NCBI GenBank assembly: GCA_965221985.1
Contig: OZ244928.1
Coordinates: 3,410,001 to 3,474,000, forward strand
Origin: J054 sp965221985
GTDB taxonomy: Bacteria > Pseudomonadota > Gammaproteobacteria > Steroidobacterales > GCA-2729495
Reading direction: 5' to 3'
Length of the DNA: 64,000 nt
Made by a program: the position numbers and the translations under genes. The notes under the pieces are model-generated. The model worked only from the letters and a program-made list of their open reading frames with translations, was not told where the DNA came from and ran no database searches. How positions within the stretch are numbered: position 1 is the first letter of the stretch; every line of letters starts with the position of its first letter. This document shows, piece by piece, positions 17,972-27,098 of this stretch.

Positions 17972-18815
17972 GGCCCGCAAAACCGACGGCACGAGCTTGA
18001 CCGAAGCTCGCCTGTTTCTTGGTGAGAATGATCACGAAATTTGCGCCTTTGATTTAGCCCAGGGACAGGCCGCGGCCGCGAGCATCGCAGATGGCCAGAA
18101 GCCGCGGCCCAACGAAGATTCAGCGGCAATAATCCCGGTGAATGAATCGCATCTGGTATTAGTCGTCGCGGATGGCGTGGGCGGTTTATCCGGCGCGCGC
18201 CAGGCATCCAATATCACAGTCAAGACGATTCGTGACTCATTGCGTCGGGTCGATCCCAGCACCAGCCTCAGACCGGCGATATTGGATGGCATCGAGGCTG
18301 CGAATCAAGCGGTCATGGCTGCTGCAAACGGCGGCGCGAGCACTTTGGCGCTGGCGGAAATCGGGCCCGGCTATGTGCGCAGCTACCACGTGGGTGACTC
18401 CATCGTGCTGGTCTGCGGCCAACGCGGTCTCGTCAAATTGCAAACAACCCCCCACTCCCCCGTGGGGTTTGCCATGGAGGCTGGACTTATTAATGAGAAA
18501 GAGGCCCTCCAGCATGAGGAACTTAACCTCATATTCAATGTGATCGGCTCGGCCGACATGCGCATCGAGATCGGCTCGGAGCTTGAGCTGGCTCCGCGGG
18601 ATACGCTGCTGTTGGCCAGTGATGGCTTATCAGACAATCTGCTGCTGAAAGAGATTATTGACGCGATCCGGAAAGGACCACTGAGCAATGCCATCCAACG
18701 CGTCACTGATCTAGCCCAGGCGCGCATGGCACAGGAGCAATCCGGTAAGCCGTCCAAACCGGATGATTACACCGCGCTGCTGTTTAGGCGGCCAACGCCA
18801 AACCGCCGGCATTGA
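17958..18815 (+). CDS. PP2C-family Ser/Thr protein phosphatase
   Basis: A metal-dependent phosphatase of about 285 residues. Motifs in order: RPNEDSAA, the metal aspartate in VADGVGGLSG, GGASTLALAE, YHVGDSIV, LASDGLSDN and the closing KPDDYTALLF, so the catalytic set is complete. It likely reverses phosphorylation by the kinase it overlaps. The start at 17958 (MTADKARK) lies inside the kinase gene's last codons; an upstream ATG at 17922 is in frame but would extend the overlap. A PpkA/PppA-like pair is the closest well-known analogy, but no type VI secretion genes are present. Confidence 0.88.
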   Translation: MTADKARKTDGTSLTEARLFLGENDHEICAFDLAQGQAAAASIADGQKPRPNEDSAAIIPVNESHLVLVVADGVGGLSGARQASNITVKTIRDSLRRVDPSTSLRPAILDGIEAANQAVMAAANGGASTLALAEIGPGYVRSYHVGDSIVLVCGQRGLVKLQTTPHSPVGFAMEAGLINEKEALQHEELNLIFNVIGSADMRIEIGSELELAPRDTLLLASDGLSDNLLLKEIIDAIRKGPLSNAIQRVTDLAQARMAQEQSGKPSKPDDYTALLFRRPTPNRRH

Positions 18816-18924
18816 CCGCGCGGCGGGCGCCTAGTATTACTGGGAGCTTGGCAGCGCGACATACATCGTTAGAATGCGGGCCGTATTCGCTTCGCTGAAG
18901 ACACTTTGACCCTGGAGAATAAGA

Positions 18925-19863
18925 ATGACGACGGAAAACACCATGCAAGCCTTCCAACGCGGCGATGTATTCGCCGGTGCTACGCTGCTGAACGACCCGA
19001 GCGACGATCACGCCGGACCGGGTCGCATTATTCAGTACGACAGCGAGCTACAGAAAAAGGGCGAGCTGTGGACGCAGGGAACAACCCATTTGGTGGGCGG
19101 CTTGCAGTTTGGGCCGGACGGCAATCTTTGGGCCTTCGATAGCAATGCCCATTGCGTACTTCGCGTTAGCCCCGCCGGTGAGCAGTTGCCGGAAATCAAA
19201 TTTGCCGAACGCTCATTCTCACACTGTTGTTTCGCGCCCGATGGCACGGTGCTAATGGGCGAGCACTTGGTTGGAAACGAGAGCCGCTTTCCGCTCGGTA
19301 CAACGCTTGCGAAAATCCCCGGCGAAGATTTGTTCGGCCACGGGCATGTTTACCGCTTCAGCATGGACGGCGAACTGCTTAAGGAGTATCACACCGAAAC
19401 CAATGGCGGTATGACAGGATTCTTGGGCTGCACCACAAGCAGTCTAGCCCAGGACGGCAAAACCCTCGTCTACAGTTCCGAAACGGGGCCCCGGGTCCTG
19501 CAATACGACCTTGAGGCGGATAAGCAGTTGCCCGATTTAGTCAGTTTCACACCCGAGAGCCGGCACATGGTCTTGGTCGCCCGCCACCGGCCCGACGGAA
19601 CGCTCATCATGATTAAAGCCGTTTCACGCACGGAATTCGTCATGGTCCATATCACCGCCGCCGGCGAAGAAATAAAAAGCTATGAATTGCCCGGCCCAGG
19701 CTGGGCCATCATCGCCCCTTCTTTGGATGAGAACATTATATTGTTGGGCAACTTCTTCAGCGGCGGCATTGCAAAATTCGATCTGGGCAGTGGCGAAATG
19801 CTGGCTCAAACGGAAGTGGGCGTGGAGAGATCTTTGGCCGGGATTGCTCAATACAGCGGCTAG
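18925..19863 (+). CDS. NHL/SMP-30-like beta-propeller protein, function unknown
   Basis: A 312-residue protein without a signal peptide, built from repeated blade sequences: GGLQFGPDGNLWAFD, HCCFAPDGTVLMGE, GHVYRFSMDGELLKEY, VARHRPDGTLIMIK and LDENIILLGNFFSGGIAKFD. The pattern is typical of six-bladed propellers such as gluconolactonase/SMP-30 or NHL proteins. Substrate or partner is unknown. A good ribosome site (GGAG about 8 nt before the ATG) fixes the start. It lies about 110 nt after the phosphatase gene on the same strand. Confidence 0.65.
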   Translation: MTTENTMQAFQRGDVFAGATLLNDPSDDHAGPGRIIQYDSELQKKGELWTQGTTHLVGGLQFGPDGNLWAFDSNAHCVLRVSPAGEQLPEIKFAERSFSHCCFAPDGTVLMGEHLVGNESRFPLGTTLAKIPGEDLFGHGHVYRFSMDGELLKEYHTETNGGMTGFLGCTTSSLAQDGKTLVYSSETGPRVLQYDLEADKQLPDLVSFTPESRHMVLVARHRPDGTLIMIKAVSRTEFVMVHITAAGEEIKSYELPGPGWAIIAPSLDENIILLGNFFSGGIAKFDLGSGEMLAQTEVGVERSLAGIAQYSG

Positions 19864-20094
19864 ACAATTACAGCGGATCGGCGGGCCGGGTTGGTGTTAA
19901 GCAGCCGAGCCAAGTAAGCGATACCAAACGAGCGAGCATAGATGGTCGGCCTTTGAATCTCGCCAATGATGCTCGAGCCTAGCGAGTGTGCGGCAAGCTG
20001 GGCCAAGCTTACTTAAGGTGGCAAGCGTATCTCGGGACGGTTGGCCCTTCGATAGAAACGCGGCGGCCGATGTAGGGTTCGAGAGGAGCAAGGC

Positions 20095-21237
20095 ATGGAT
20101 CAATTTCCAGTTTCGCGACGAACAGCACTGGCGGGCAGCCTATCTTTAGCAGCGGCTAGCGTTGCGCCAGCGACTGATGCAGCCGTTGATAATTCAGCAG
20201 GCACCGTGTTCCAAGAAGCCGATGCTTATACCGTCGGCGATCAACAAGGCATTTCGTCACTGCGTCGAGTTCGCCTCCCCGTCGCCGAACCCGGTGACGA
20301 TGAAGTGGTGGTCGCCATGCGTGCGGCCGCGCTGAACTATCGGGACTTGCTCATCGCACGTGGACAATACGGCGGCACCAAGCCCGAATCGCGTGTACCG
20401 CTGGGCGACGGCGCCGGAGAAATCGTCGCCCAAGGCAAAGCCGTCAAAGGCCACAAGATCGGTGATCGCGTCACGGCACCGCATTTCATCAGCTGGCTGG
20501 ACGGTGATTTCAACCCGAGTGTTTTCGCCCAAGACTTAGGCAGCACTCGCGATGGCTGGCTCGCGGAGCTAATTACACTGCCGGCTTCCGCGCTGGTTCG
20601 AATTCCAAACCGCATGAGCTATGCAGACGCCGCGGCCCTCGGAGCCGCGGGTATAACCGCGTGGACGGTGCTGGAAACCTTGGGCCAAGTAAAACCCGGC
20701 GACACCGTGCTGACGCTGGGGACCGGTGGCGTGGCCATTCTTGCCTTGCAGATCGCGAAAATGAATGGGGCAACGGTGGCAATCACCTCCTCCAGCGACC
20801 ACAAGCTGGCCATCGCGCGTGAGCTTGGCGCGGATATCACCGTGAACTATCGCAGAAACCCGCAGTGGGCCGAGGCCGTTAGAGCCGCGACTGGGGGAAG
20901 CGGCGTGGATATCGTCGTGGAAACCGTGGGCGTGGGCACGCTGCCCCAATCCTTATCCTGCTGCGCACCCAATGCGCGAGTGGGCTTACTGGGCGCATTG
21001 GCCGGTAATGCGGGCAAGCCCACCGATTTATCGGCGCTCTATTTCGGCAACATAATTCTTAAGGGCATCACCTCTGGCAGCCGCGCCATGCTCGCCGCCC
21101 TGCTTCGCGCTTGTGAAGCTAACTCGCTGCGACCACGCATTGACCGAAGCTTCCCTTACGCCGAGGCAATTGATGCATTCGATCACCTTAACGCAGCAAA
21201 GCATGTAGGCAAGGTTGTGATTGAGCATCCAGCTTAA
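20095..21237 (+). CDS. Zinc-less MDR quinone oxidoreductase-like protein with Tat-like leader
   Basis: A 380-residue medium-chain dehydrogenase/reductase. The body has the GroES-like part (AALNYRDLLIARGQYGG, VPLGDGAGEI) and a Rossmann domain (LTLGTGGVAILALQIAKMNG, TSSSDHK, VVETVG). Cysteine/histidine zinc ligands typical of alcohol dehydrogenases are absent, which fits NADPH:quinone reductases. Unusually it begins MDQFPVSRRTALAGSLSLAAA, a twin-arginine-like signal. The start is supported by GAGAGGAG 6 nt upstream of the ATG. If exported, the source of its nicotinamide cofactor is a puzzle; the leader may be degenerate. Confidence 0.82.
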   Translation: MDQFPVSRRTALAGSLSLAAASVAPATDAAVDNSAGTVFQEADAYTVGDQQGISSLRRVRLPVAEPGDDEVVVAMRAAALNYRDLLIARGQYGGTKPESRVPLGDGAGEIVAQGKAVKGHKIGDRVTAPHFISWLDGDFNPSVFAQDLGSTRDGWLAELITLPASALVRIPNRMSYADAAALGAAGITAWTVLETLGQVKPGDTVLTLGTGGVAILALQIAKMNGATVAITSSSDHKLAIARELGADITVNYRRNPQWAEAVRAATGGSGVDIVVETVGVGTLPQSLSCCAPNARVGLLGALAGNAGKPTDLSALYFGNIILKGITSGSRAMLAALLRACEANSLRPRIDRSFPYAEAIDAFDHLNAAKHVGKVVIEHPA

Positions 21238-21251
21238 GAATAAGGAATATC

Positions 21252-22391
21252 TCAGCCGGCCGCTTTTAGCTTCGCCTGTTCGCCTTCTGCTTCCACCAGC
21301 GGGATGCTGTCCAACACCCATCCCTTTTGAGTTCTTCTGCCAGGACTTGGAACAGCATAAGCGACTCGCTTCTCAGTTCGTGCGACCTCATCAACATCGA
21401 TTCGCCAGCCTTTTTCATCCCACTCTTGCAGCTTGTCGCGATACATCACAATGACTTTATCGGCTGGCAACATGAATTCTTTGGTATTAGTTTCTGGTGT
21501 CAGTACTGGGTGTAGATCTTCGATCACCACCTTATCCTGATTGGCTACATACTGATTACGCTCGATCATAAATTCATCATGCTTCTCTTCGAGAAATCCG
21601 TTTCGCATGCACAACAGATACACATAGATATTTTCATCATCGATGGGACGCTCAAACAGATATTGATGAAACCACACGGTTTCACTGGCGTGAATATAGG
21701 TCCAAACCTGATTAGGGCCGTGATGACCGGTGCCCACATCTAGCGACCCCGATTCTTTGCGGCCCTCTTTCATCTTGCCCGTCAGTGGCGGTGCCTGAAA
21801 CGTATGCCAAAAACCCTGCCCCCAAGGCGGCGTTTCTTCAATCCGCAGCTCATTGACCTTGTATTCTTCGTTGGCGCCACTGAATCCATGGGTATCGTGC
21901 ACAAATTCGTTATGCGCCGGATCTAGTCCGTTCTCAATGGATCGCTCGTAATTACCACGAACATCGTAGTGCTGCATGGTCGGTCGCCAGCCCTCCTGCT
22001 CCCATTCTGGGACAGGCAAGATTGGCGGCCGCTCGTTTTCCGGAAGGTCACCTAAGAAAGCAAAAATGAGTCCGTAGGTCTCTTGAACCGGGTAGGCATC
22101 AATACGCGTGCGACTGGGAATCGATGGATTGGGACCGAGTGACGGAATGCGGGTGCATTCACCTTCGCCATTGAAATGCCAGCCGTGATAGGGGCACTGA
22201 ACACAGTCCCCCTGGATCTTGCCACCAGCCAAGGAACCGCCGCGGTGAGTACAGGTATTGCTAAGACATCTGGCCACACCCTCCGAATCACGAAAAACCA
22301 CAAAATCCTGGCCTAAAGCCCGTACTTTCAGTGGCTTATCCTCAAGCAACTCCTCACTCGTGGCCATGGGGTACCAGAAATTGATGTACAT
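21252..22391 (-). CDS. Rieske non-haem iron oxygenase, alpha subunit
   Basis: A 379-residue oxygenase component. The Rieske [2Fe-2S] ligands are CTHRG (near 47) and CPYHGW (near 66), and the mononuclear iron site is DPAHNEFVHDTHG (near 155), with two histidines and an upstream acidic residue. The overall layout resembles single-subunit Rieske oxygenases such as VanA, KshA and pheophorbide a oxygenase relatives, which need a separate reductase; none is seen nearby. The substrate is unknown. The ATG at 22391 has GGGAG 7 nt upstream. It is convergent with the MDR gene, 14 nt away. Confidence 0.87.
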   Translation of the reverse strand: MYINFWYPMATSEELLEDKPLKVRALGQDFVVFRDSEGVARCLSNTCTHRGGSLAGGKIQGDCVQCPYHGWHFNGEGECTRIPSLGPNPSIPSRTRIDAYPVQETYGLIFAFLGDLPENERPPILPVPEWEQEGWRPTMQHYDVRGNYERSIENGLDPAHNEFVHDTHGFSGANEEYKVNELRIEETPPWGQGFWHTFQAPPLTGKMKEGRKESGSLDVGTGHHGPNQVWTYIHASETVWFHQYLFERPIDDENIYVYLLCMRNGFLEEKHDEFMIERNQYVANQDKVVIEDLHPVLTPETNTKEFMLPADKVIVMYRDKLQEWDEKGWRIDVDEVARTEKRVAYAVPSPGRRTQKGWVLDSIPLVEAEGEQAKLKAAG

Positions 22392-22524
22392 CAGAATCTC
22401 CCGATTGATGGCGGGGCTTGTGGCCCAATACTTGAAAAACTATAGACTTTTTCGTCCAAAGGGCAAATCCGGATTCCCCCGGCACTAAACGAACAGCGCG
22501 AAGATCCTCGGCTAAGACGCCGCC

Positions 22525-23715
22525 TCATTCGATCGATTCGGCGGCCCTGGTGCGCCGCCCGATGGCCGCCATGATGATTAGACACGGCAACATGATCAGC
22601 GCGGCAGCGAATAGCGGACTGTTCACGCCAAGGCCAGCGAATAAGGAGCCGCTGATGGGCGGCCCGATGGACCGGCCCATCCAACTGCCGGATTGATAGA
22701 CCCCGAGCACGAGACCCCGATCGGCCGGAGCGGCCTGCTTGGACACCAAGACCGACATGCTGGTGATAAACATGGCGCCACCGGCGGAAGTAAAAGTAAT
22801 GCCAATTAGCATCAGCTGCCACGTGGGCGCCTGCGTCATGAATACCAAGCCAAGGGCGTAGCTGAGCAGTCCGGCCATTGCCAGGCGGTCTTCACCAAAA
22901 ATCGGCGAAAGCCGGCCGACCAAATACGCCTGCGTGAACCCAACTACCATGCCGAGATAAGTAAACATTCGGCCAACTTCGGGCGGCCCCCAATCGAATC
23001 GCGCACCGGCCCAGAGCGGAAAAATCGTTTCAAACAAGGCCATGGCCACATAAACGAAAAAACCGACAGCCACCATGCGAGCGAGTATTGGCATGGTCGA
23101 CACGCGTTTCGCCGCGGCAAGTCCGCCCTCTTGTGGACCATCGCTGAGATTCTTCGCGCGTTGCTCGGGCGGCAAGCTTTCACGCAAAAAGATCATCGCC
23201 GCCAACGCGGTGACGCTGCATACAGCCAATGCCAGCAAAGCCGGCAAGAACAAACTGGCGCTGGCCGCATCTTTCCCGCCAAGTATGCCGCCCAAGGCCG
23301 GACCAATGATGAAACCCAAGCTAATGGCTCCGCCGACATAGCCCATTCCCTGAGCACGTTTCTCTTCGGGCGTTACATCAGCAATATAAGCCATGGCCAC
23401 AGATAAATTTCCGGAAGTCAAACCGTTGAGCAGGCGGGCAGCGGCCAAAGCCCAGAGATTGCCGGCAAATGCTAGTAGCAAATAACTCAGCGCCTGACCT
23501 AACAAACTCAGCACGAGAATCGGCTTACGCCCGAAGCGATCACTTAGCCGCCCCCAAATGGCCGTAGAAATAAACTGTCCTACTGCGAAGGCGCCGATAA
23601 TGGTCGTAGCAATCGCGGGTGATGCGCCCAAGTTCTCCGCGAAAAAAAGAAAGCTTGGCAGCACCAAGCCGAAGCCCAGCCCCGAAAGCAAAATAGTTGT
23701 CAGCAAAATGGGCAT
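22525..23715 (-). CDS. MFS efflux transporter, DHA1/Tet(A)-like
   Basis: A 396-residue inner-membrane major facilitator with about 12 hydrophobic segments. The signature between helices 2 and 3 reads GRLSDRFGRKPILV, and the helix 5 region has GGAISLGFIIGPALGG, the drug:proton antiporter motif C. A long central loop (LPPEQRAKNLSDGPQ onward) separates the halves. Likely a proton-driven drug or metabolite exporter; the substrate is not predictable. It is upstream of and same-strand with the Rieske gene (about 130 nt gap). Confidence 0.85.
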   Translation of the reverse strand: MPILLTTILLSGLGFGLVLPSFLFFAENLGASPAIATTIIGAFAVGQFISTAIWGRLSDRFGRKPILVLSLLGQALSYLLLAFAGNLWALAAARLLNGLTSGNLSVAMAYIADVTPEEKRAQGMGYVGGAISLGFIIGPALGGILGGKDAASASLFLPALLALAVCSVTALAAMIFLRESLPPEQRAKNLSDGPQEGGLAAAKRVSTMPILARMVAVGFFVYVAMALFETIFPLWAGARFDWGPPEVGRMFTYLGMVVGFTQAYLVGRLSPIFGEDRLAMAGLLSYALGLVFMTQAPTWQLMLIGITFTSAGGAMFITSMSVLVSKQAAPADRGLVLGVYQSGSWMGRSIGPPISGSLFAGLGVNSPLFAAALIMLPCLIIMAAIGRRTRAAESIE

Positions 23716-23808
23716 GGTGAAACCAAGATAGCGGAGACAATGAAGTCGCGGGTAATCGCGCAGTGGGCGCGTACTATCGGAGAATCAAACCGCACAGTAA
23801 AGCGTGGC

Positions 23809-24795
23809 TCACTTGACCTGATAGCTTGCCCGCCCCCTGGTCAGAGCGGACAAATCAACTTGTCGTAGGTAGTTGCGGGCCGCCGTATCGTTCCGCAGGT
23901 AGGCATCCAAAAAGGCTATGCTAATTGATTGAATGACAGCCAGCCCTTTCTGATCCGGCGGTCCACCCCGGTCACCGCGGCAAATCAAACCGCCAAGATA
24001 GTGATCGCCTCGATCGAGAACCACCCGATACTTGTTGCCTGGGGGCGCTAGGTCATAGGCCGACATCCGCCATTGCCACGGATAGATCTTGCCACTGCCT
24101 ATGTTGCCCTCATCCAGCGTACCACCGGTCGCCAATAGCGGACCCTGAAGGCCGGCGAAGGCATCGTCCGTCATTTCTGGCATCGGCCCGACACCACTCA
24201 TGACAACGGCCGCGCTATAGCGCGAATCATTGACCGGGCCCGAGTATAAGTAAGCCTCGGGTTTGATACCGAGACCCGACTTCACCATGGCCAACATGCC
24301 ACCGAAGGAATGTCCAGCGATGGCAATACGCTCGCGATCTAAGCGGCCTTTGATAAGTGCCTGATCTTCAATGACGTCCAGTGAATCGAGCAAAAAGGAT
24401 AAGTCGCGCACACGAGCCGAGAAAAGTTTCGGAACATCGGCTGCCGAAAGTTCCTCCTGATTCTCCAAGGCATCGCGGTGATAAGGCGTGATGACGGCGT
24501 AACCCCGCGCTGCCCAGTAGCGCGCAATGGAGTCGTAGCTAACGGGGCTGCAGCGCGCGCCATGGGAAAAAACCACCAGAGGCCACAGCTCTCTAGCTTC
24601 GCCGGGAATATGCACTCGTAGCTTGATTCTGCGACCCTGCTCGGGATCCATCAACTGAATATTATCTATGGTTCGACCAGGCTTTTTAGCCACGGTGCTT
24701 TGATAGCCACTTGGCGTTGCGCAGGCTGAAAGAAACACACAAACGGCTGCCAACACGAAACCGCGCGGCAGAAAAACTCGGTAAGCTTCATTCAT
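23809..24795 (-). CDS. Lipoprotein alpha/beta hydrolase (PAF-AH/chlorophyllase-like)
   Basis: A 328-residue hydrolase with a lipoprotein signal whose lipobox LSAC gives Cys about residue 25, so it is probably membrane-anchored and outside the cytoplasm. The hydrolase fold shows an oxyanion-loop segment VVFSHGARCSP, the nucleophile elbow AGHSFGGMLAM and a late histidine in DRGDHYLGGL. The fold family includes PAF acetylhydrolase and dienelactone hydrolase-type esterases. The substrate is unknown. Same strand as the MFS gene, about 90 nt apart. Confidence 0.78.
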   Translation of the reverse strand: MNEAYRVFLPRGFVLAAVCVFLSACATPSGYQSTVAKKPGRTIDNIQLMDPEQGRRIKLRVHIPGEARELWPLVVFSHGARCSPVSYDSIARYWAARGYAVITPYHRDALENQEELSAADVPKLFSARVRDLSFLLDSLDVIEDQALIKGRLDRERIAIAGHSFGGMLAMVKSGLGIKPEAYLYSGPVNDSRYSAAVVMSGVGPMPEMTDDAFAGLQGPLLATGGTLDEGNIGSGKIYPWQWRMSAYDLAPPGNKYRVVLDRGDHYLGGLICRGDRGGPPDQKGLAVIQSISIAFLDAYLRNDTAARNYLRQVDLSALTRGRASYQVK

Positions 24796-24935
24796 CGCAT
24801 CGCAAATCTGACTAAGGGAATAGCCATACTAACCCGGACGCGGAAACCGATGCTTGGCCAAATACCTGCTCACCCCTTGCACTGACTACGACAGGAACCG
24901 ACCATGCATGGAGTTCCACTCAAGCGGAAAAAATC

Positions 24936-26426
24936 ATGCGGCAAAATAGCGATCCCCAGGGCACACGCCTGCCTATCAAGGTCGATACGACGACAAATGG
25001 CGAATTCTCCCCACGCGCCCTGGACACTCGTAGCATAGCCGCGAATCAACTCGCCGCGGAGCGCGCGGGTGAACTCGCTAAGCGCTGCGGCCTAAGCCGG
25101 CGAAATTTCTTAACATCGAGCTGCGGTGCCGCTAGCACGCTGTTGGCATTCAACGAAGTGCACGCGAGGGCGGGCAAAACCGGCGGTTTCTTCGAACTGC
25201 CGGCCGCCGCCGCGCTGGAGCCTGCCGCTGCCAGCGAAACTTTGGCGGGCAGCGAATTCATTTTCGATATTCAGGGCCACCACGTAAATCCGCGCGAACG
25301 CTGGCGAGCCCCAACTAAGTTCACCATGCAAGGCCTGAAATTCATGCCGCAAGCCAAGTGCGACTATTTGGACCCTGACTCGCCGCTGGGCCATGTGGAT
25401 TGCTTTACCGGCCAAGCCTTCATTAAAGAAATGTTTTTGGACAGCGATACGGACATGGCGGTGTTGACGTTCACACCTACCTCCTACGAAGACATGCCTT
25501 TGACCAACGACGAGGCTGCTGCCACGCGCGAGATGGTGGCCGCCATGCAAGGCAATCATCGCTTGCTGGTGCACGGCCGCGTCATACCCAACTTTGCGGG
25601 CGATATCGAGCGCATGCCAGAACTACAAGAAGAATGGGATGTATCAGCTTGGAAAACGTACACCCAAGCTAGCCCCGATGGCAGTACTGGCTGGTGGTTA
25701 GATGATGATGAATTCGGCGGACCCCTGATAGAAGCCGCCCGGCACAGCGGCGTGAAAACGATTTGCATTCACAAGGGGCTACCCTTACCCACGCCCTTAA
25801 TGACGCGGGACAATCGCTACTATGGCAGTTGTGCCGACGTCGGTGCCGCCGCCAAGGCAAACCCCGATATCAACTTCATCGTTTATCACTCCGGCTACGA
25901 TATCAAAGACAAAGACGGACCCTTTGTACCCGGCGCGAACAAGATTGGCGTTGATTCCCTCATTCAATCACTGATTGACAACGACCTAAGTCCCAATAGC
26001 AACGTCTATGCGGAGTTGGGCACCACTTGGCGTTACCTGATGCGCGACCCCGAGGAAGCCGCGCACGTGATGGGAAAACTATTCAAGTACGTCGGCGAAG
26101 ATCGCGTGCTATGGGGAACCGACTGCATTTGGTATGGCTCACCCCAGGATCAGATACAGGGCTTCCGTAGCTTCCAAATCTCCGCTGAGTTTCAGGAAAA
26201 ATTCGGCTATCCAGCCATTACTCCGCAACTGCGTGCCAAGGTATTCGGGCTCAATGCAGCCGTTCCCTATGGCATCGATCCCCAAGAAATTCAGCAAAGA
26301 ATGAATGCGGATGTGATGCGCAAAGCGCAGCTCAATTACGCAAACGCACCCGATCCTAGTTTCTTGACATATGGACCAAAAACGCGCCGGGAGTTTCTGA
26401 ACCTATTGCGAAGTAAAGGTGCGTGA
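24936..26426 (+). CDS. Tat-exported amidohydrolase family protein
   Basis: A 496-residue amidohydrolase-2 (TIM-barrel) protein. A twin-arginine signal (LSRRNFLTSS) lies unusually far in, at residue about 54, after a hydrophilic stretch; this long n-region is seen in other members. The mature part opens with FIFDIQGHHVNP, a variant of the metal-binding HxH, and has TICIHKGLP, NFIVYHSGYD and a late WGTDCIWYGSPQDQIQGF with the catalytic Asp. Relatives are decarboxylases or hydrolases of aromatic acids and lactones; the reaction is not assignable. Nothing downstream on the same strand except the broken lipoprotein gene. Confidence 0.8.
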   Translation: MRQNSDPQGTRLPIKVDTTTNGEFSPRALDTRSIAANQLAAERAGELAKRCGLSRRNFLTSSCGAASTLLAFNEVHARAGKTGGFFELPAAAALEPAAASETLAGSEFIFDIQGHHVNPRERWRAPTKFTMQGLKFMPQAKCDYLDPDSPLGHVDCFTGQAFIKEMFLDSDTDMAVLTFTPTSYEDMPLTNDEAAATREMVAAMQGNHRLLVHGRVIPNFAGDIERMPELQEEWDVSAWKTYTQASPDGSTGWWLDDDEFGGPLIEAARHSGVKTICIHKGLPLPTPLMTRDNRYYGSCADVGAAAKANPDINFIVYHSGYDIKDKDGPFVPGANKIGVDSLIQSLIDNDLSPNSNVYAELGTTWRYLMRDPEEAAHVMGKLFKYVGEDRVLWGTDCIWYGSPQDQIQGFRSFQISAEFQEKFGYPAITPQLRAKVFGLNAAVPYGIDPQEIQQRMNADVMRKAQLNYANAPDPSFLTYGPKTRREFLNLLRSKGA

Positions 26427-26486
26427 TTCGGGTTGAGTTTTTTCGTTTCCAATGCGTCATGACTCGCTTATCGGAAGGCAGGTTTT

Positions 26487-26864
26487 GTGAAAAATCTGGT
26501 TCTAGGCATTTTAGTCGCAGCGACAAGCTGCCATTACAATCGCAAAATGGGTGAGTATCATTGCCAAACTCGTAAAAAGCGTGGGGGTGACTGCCCGCCG
26601 TAACGTGTAGAAGTCCAGTGCATTCCCCGGTTTGACCCGTTAACGGCGCGAAATGCTTTGGGCTCACCGGACGATTCCCACGAGTACGTGAATGCGCTCT
26701 TAGGAAACTACGAAGAAGAACGACTTGGGGTATTGTTGTGGCAATATCCATCGAGTGCATCCCTCACCGACCCTTCAACGCAGCTATTCCTCAAGGGCCA
26801 GAAAAATGATGGGAATGGTGCCACAGGCAATGGAAGCGATCAGGATAGCTTGATTTTGCACTAG
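26487..26864 (+). pseudogene. Small lipoprotein gene interrupted by an in-frame TAA
   Basis: From a GTG at 26487 the frame reads MKNLVLGILVAATSC, a lipoprotein signal with lipobox ATSC, and continues to a TAA at 26601-26603 (38 codons). The same frame then stays open to 26864 and reads protein-like (VEVQCIPRFDP, DDSHEYVNALLGNYEEERLG, VLLWQYPSSASLTDPS). One base change (for example CAA to TAA) would join the two. The distal part overlaps the opposite-strand 104-residue gene. Either a decayed lipoprotein gene or a genuine 38-residue lipopeptide followed by chance coding-like sequence. Confidence 0.4.
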
Positions 26865-27098
26865 CCAGTTCGTATCGAACCAGGTACCCATTGCCGTCGC
26901 AAGGCGGCCGCTGACCAGCATTAACAAGTCAGGTAGCGGACCAATAAATAGCCAGGTCATTGCAACAGCGATTCCCGCGGATAAACCTCGGCGAATCAAT
27001 TTCGCTTGTTGGATACGCGACATCACTGACTCGCTGAAACCGTCGTCCGCGACATCATCAGCAAGCTGCTTCAAAAGGCTGTCCAGTTCATCGGTCAT
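26784..27098 (-). CDS. Small two-helix membrane protein, candidate anti-sigma factor
   Basis: A 104-residue protein with an acidic soluble N-terminus (MTDELDSLLKQLADDVADDG) and two hydrophobic segments (about residues 40-60 and 83-102). Its start overlaps the end of the ECF sigma gene by 4 nt (ATGA), the usual place for a cognate membrane anti-sigma factor, but it lacks a recognisable zinc anti-sigma motif. The role as sigma regulator is inference from position and topology. Confidence 0.6.
   Translation of the reverse strand: MTDELDSLLKQLADDVADDGFSESVMSRIQQAKLIRRGLSAGIAVAMTWLFIGPLPDLLMLVSGRLATAMGTWFDTNWLVQNQAILIASIACGTIPIIFLALEE

Noticed and set aside
17180..18815. Type VI secretion kinase/phosphatase pair (PpkA/PppA)
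   Set aside because: No T6SS structural or FHA-domain genes occur anywhere in the window, and the kinase lacks a membrane segment.
6228..24795. A chlorophyll-breakdown pathway (SDR like chlorophyll b reductase, Rieske oxygenase like pheophorbide oxygenase, hydrolase like chlorophyllase)
   Set aside because: The similarities are only at superfamily level, the three genes lie far apart on different transcripts, and nothing else supports pigment metabolism.
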